Shown here piece by piece: positions 62,476 through 64,000 of a stretch of 64,000 nt of DNA. Source of the DNA: Bacteroidales bacterium UBA3297 (GTDB lineage Bacteria; Bacteroidota; Bacteroidia; Bacteroidales; Paludibacteraceae); NCBI GenBank assembly GCA_002362105.1, contig DETD01000031.1, forward strand, positions 25,422 through 89,421, in the 5' to 3' direction. Each line of letters begins with the position of its first letter. The stretch's first letter is position 1. The notes under the pieces were generated by a model. It worked only from the letters and a program-made list of their open reading frames with translations, was not told where the DNA came from and made no database searches. A program made the translations under genes and the position numbers.

Positions 62476-64000
62476 ATGATCAAAAAACTCATTACCCTAC
62501 TGTGGGTGCAACTCGCATTCAGCTGCACCTCATTTGACGCCAACTACCTCACCTTTACAGCCGAGGAAGACAACTCGTCGTTCTGTATAGAGGACCACAA
62601 CATAAAGTCGAACATTTTTTACTCACTAGATAACGGAAAGACCTGGACACAGCTAACTGACCAACCTGTTAGTCTGGAGAAAGGAGACCGAGCGCTATTG
62701 AAAGGAGGAGAGCCAGACCCCAAACCATCAAAGGAAAATTATTCCAGATTCATAATGCAGGGGGCCATTGCCGCCAGCGGTAGTGTAATGAGCTTGGTAG
62801 ACGGAATTGGAGAAGGAAAAACCATTCCATACGCCTACTGTTTTTATAGGCTGTTCGAACATTGTAGTAGCCTGACAAAGGCGCCAGAACTACCGGCTAC
62901 AACATTGGCAGACAAATGCTACCAGGAAATGTTTAGCAGATGCACAAGTTTGACACAAGCGCCCAAACTACCAGCGACAACATTGGCAGACAACTGCTAT
63001 AACGGAATGTTTAGTGCATGCACAAGCCTGACACAAGCACCAAAACTGCCAGCTACAACATTGACAAATAACTGCTACGGCTTTATGTTTGACAGATGCT
63101 CCAGTCTGATACAAGCGCCGAAACTGCCAGCTACAGTATTGGAACATGGATGCTACGGCTTTATGTTTAACGGATGCACCAGCCTGACTCAGGTACCGGA
63201 ACTGCCGGCCACAACATTGGCAGAAGGTTGCTACAGCTACATGTTTAGCGGGTGCACCAGTCTGACACAGGCACCAGAATTGCCAGCAACAACATTGGCA
63301 ACAGGTTGCTACAGCTACATGTTTAGCAGCTGCACAAGTTTGACACAAGCATCGGAATTGCCGGCTACAACATTGGAAAAAGATTGCTATGAAGGAATGT
63401 TTGATGATTGCACAAGTCTGACACAAGCGCCGAAACTGCCAGCGACAGTATTGGAATATGGATGCTACCAAAGCATGTTTAGCGGATGCACAAGTCTGAC
63501 ACAGGCACCAGAATTGCCAGCAACAACATTGGCAACAGGTTGCTACAGCTACATGTTTAGCAGCTGCACAAGTTTGACACAAGCATCGGAACTGCCGGCT
63601 ACAACATTGACAGGAAAATGCTATTGGGAGATGTTTAGCGGTTGCACCAGCCTGACAAAAGCATCCAAACTGCCAGCGACAACGTTGGCAGAAGAGTGCT
63701 ATATGGGAATGTTTGAAGAATGCACCAGCCTGACACAGGTACCGGAACTGCCGGCCACAACATTGGCAGAAGGATGCTACGAAGGGATGTTTAGCGGGTG
63801 CACCAGTCTGACACAGGCACCAGAATTGCCAGCAACAACAATGGAAAAAGGATGCTATAAGTCGATGTTTAGCGAGTGCACCAGCCTAACAAAAGCGTCT
63901 GAACTGCCGGCAGCAACACTGGCAGAAGGTTGCTATGTGTGGATGTTTAGCGGGTGTACCAGTCTGACACAAGCGCCAGAACTGCCGGCTACAACACTGG
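62476..64000 (+). CDS. Third BspA/LRR-like Cys-pair repeat protein (3' end outside window)
   Basis: An open frame from the ATG at 62476 (MIKKLITLLWVQLAFSC) runs to the window end without a stop, at least 508 residues. The N-terminal domain aligns with the other two but is more diverged (for example SFCIEDHNIKSN, NGKTWTQL, PVSLEKGDRALL), and the signal cleavage region reads SFDANYL rather than FAANYL. From 62872 at least 14 complete 26-residue repeats follow, each with the same two Cys. It is expected to end in a cap like its neighbours. Same strand and spacing imply co-transcription. Confidence 0.85.
   Translation, partial: MIKKLITLLWVQLAFSCTSFDANYLTFTAEEDNSSFCIEDHNIKSNIFYSLDNGKTWTQLTDQPVSLEKGDRALLKGGEPDPKPSKENYSRFIMQGAIAASGSVMSLVDGIGEGKTIPYAYCFYRLFEHCSSLTKAPELPATTLADKCYQEMFSRCTSLTQAPKLPATTLADNCYNGMFSACTSLTQAPKLPATTLTNNCYGFMFDRCSSLIQAPKLPATVLEHGCYGFMFNGCTSLTQVPELPATTLAEGCYSYMFSGCTSLTQAPELPATTLATGCYSYMFSSCTSLTQASELPATTLEKDCYEGMFDDCTSLTQAPKLPATVLEYGCYQSMFSGCTSLTQAPELPATTLATGCYSYMFSSCTSLTQASELPATTLTGKCYWEMFSGCTSLTKASKLPATTLAEECYMGMFEECTSLTQVPELPATTLAEGCYEGMFSGCTSLTQAPELPATTMEKGCYKSMFSECTSLTKASELPAATLAEGCYVWMFSGCTSLTQAPELPATTL
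62872..64000 (+). repeat. At least 14 tandem 78-bp units, continuing past the window
   Basis: Units keep exact 78-bp spacing to 63964, where a fifteenth begins. The stretch near 63271-63370 recurs at 63505-63604, 234 bp (three units) later, with about one difference, again indicating block duplication. Confidence 0.88.

Noticed and set aside
62968..63582. 204-codon antisense Cys-rich frame
   Set aside because: It is the reverse reading of the 78-bp repeats of the third repeat gene.
57073..64000. CRISPR-like regular spacing
   Set aside because: The 78-bp periodicity is protein coding in one frame without distinct repeats and unique spacers; no cas genes occur.

Overview
The window reads as chromosomal DNA of a Bacteroidales member that has a type IX secretion system (T9SS). 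Five proteins end in T9SS sorting domains (type A: 5328-7838, 20550-23516, 53783-56527; type B: 18922-19500, 47839-52821). Many genes are preceded by the Bacteroidetes promoter elements TTTG/TTG and TAnnTTTG. Two membrane-spanning sensor/AraC hybrid regulators, many small lipoproteins and BspA-like repeat proteins fit the same group. Plant cell-wall enzymes (arabinanase, rhamnogalacturonan lyase, glucuronoyl-esterase-like fusion) suggest a gut or rumen fibre degrader. No SusC/SusD pair is visible, so these enzymes appear to depend on T9SS export. The species cannot be named from this sequence alone.

Layout. 0-5.2 kb: end of a beta-helix protein, an endonuclease/phosphatase-family lipoprotein overlapping a DnaQ-type exonuclease, a lipocalin/SseB-like protein, a methyltransferase-fold protein and a small lipoprotein. 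5.3-11.4 kb: a secreted double esterase followed by a hybrid regulator that has lost its kinase core. 11.4-13.75 kb: an AT-rich island of small lipoproteins, one frameshifted, with an RHS-repeat remnant, bracketed by a 133-bp direct repeat. 13.8-20.4 kb, minus strand: tRNA-Thr, prfA, a tRNA fragment, membrane and lipoproteins, a GNAT-HD fusion, a serpin, a mini T9SS protein and an AlkZ-related protein. 20.5-26.3 kb: secreted GH43 arabinanase, two lipoproteins and a TPR protein.

26.3-36.4 kb is a housekeeping block on the minus strand: lysS-gpsA-pgi, a Sir2 deacylase with a Crp/Fnr regulator, trxA and dnaE. 36.5-40.1 kb, plus strand: a PARG-like macrodomain enzyme, then LolA, a lipoprotein and a glycosyltransferase/DUF2062 protein. 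40.1-42.7 kb, minus strand: three tandem membrane TerB/J-domain paralogues, the first with a broken J motif. 43.1-47.1 kb: a complete hybrid two-component regulator. 47.8-52.8 kb: a 1660-residue secreted protein with nearly identical 513-bp repeats. 52.9-56.5 kb: a DIP1984-family protein and a PL11 lyase.

56.6-64.0 kb is the most striking region. Three tandem paralogues, the last running off the window, consist mainly of a 26-residue (78-bp) repeat with two cysteines. The copies are 42, 17 and at least 14 units long. Their phase is almost perfectly kept and blocks are shared within and between genes, suggesting a surface-repeat family that evolves by recombination.
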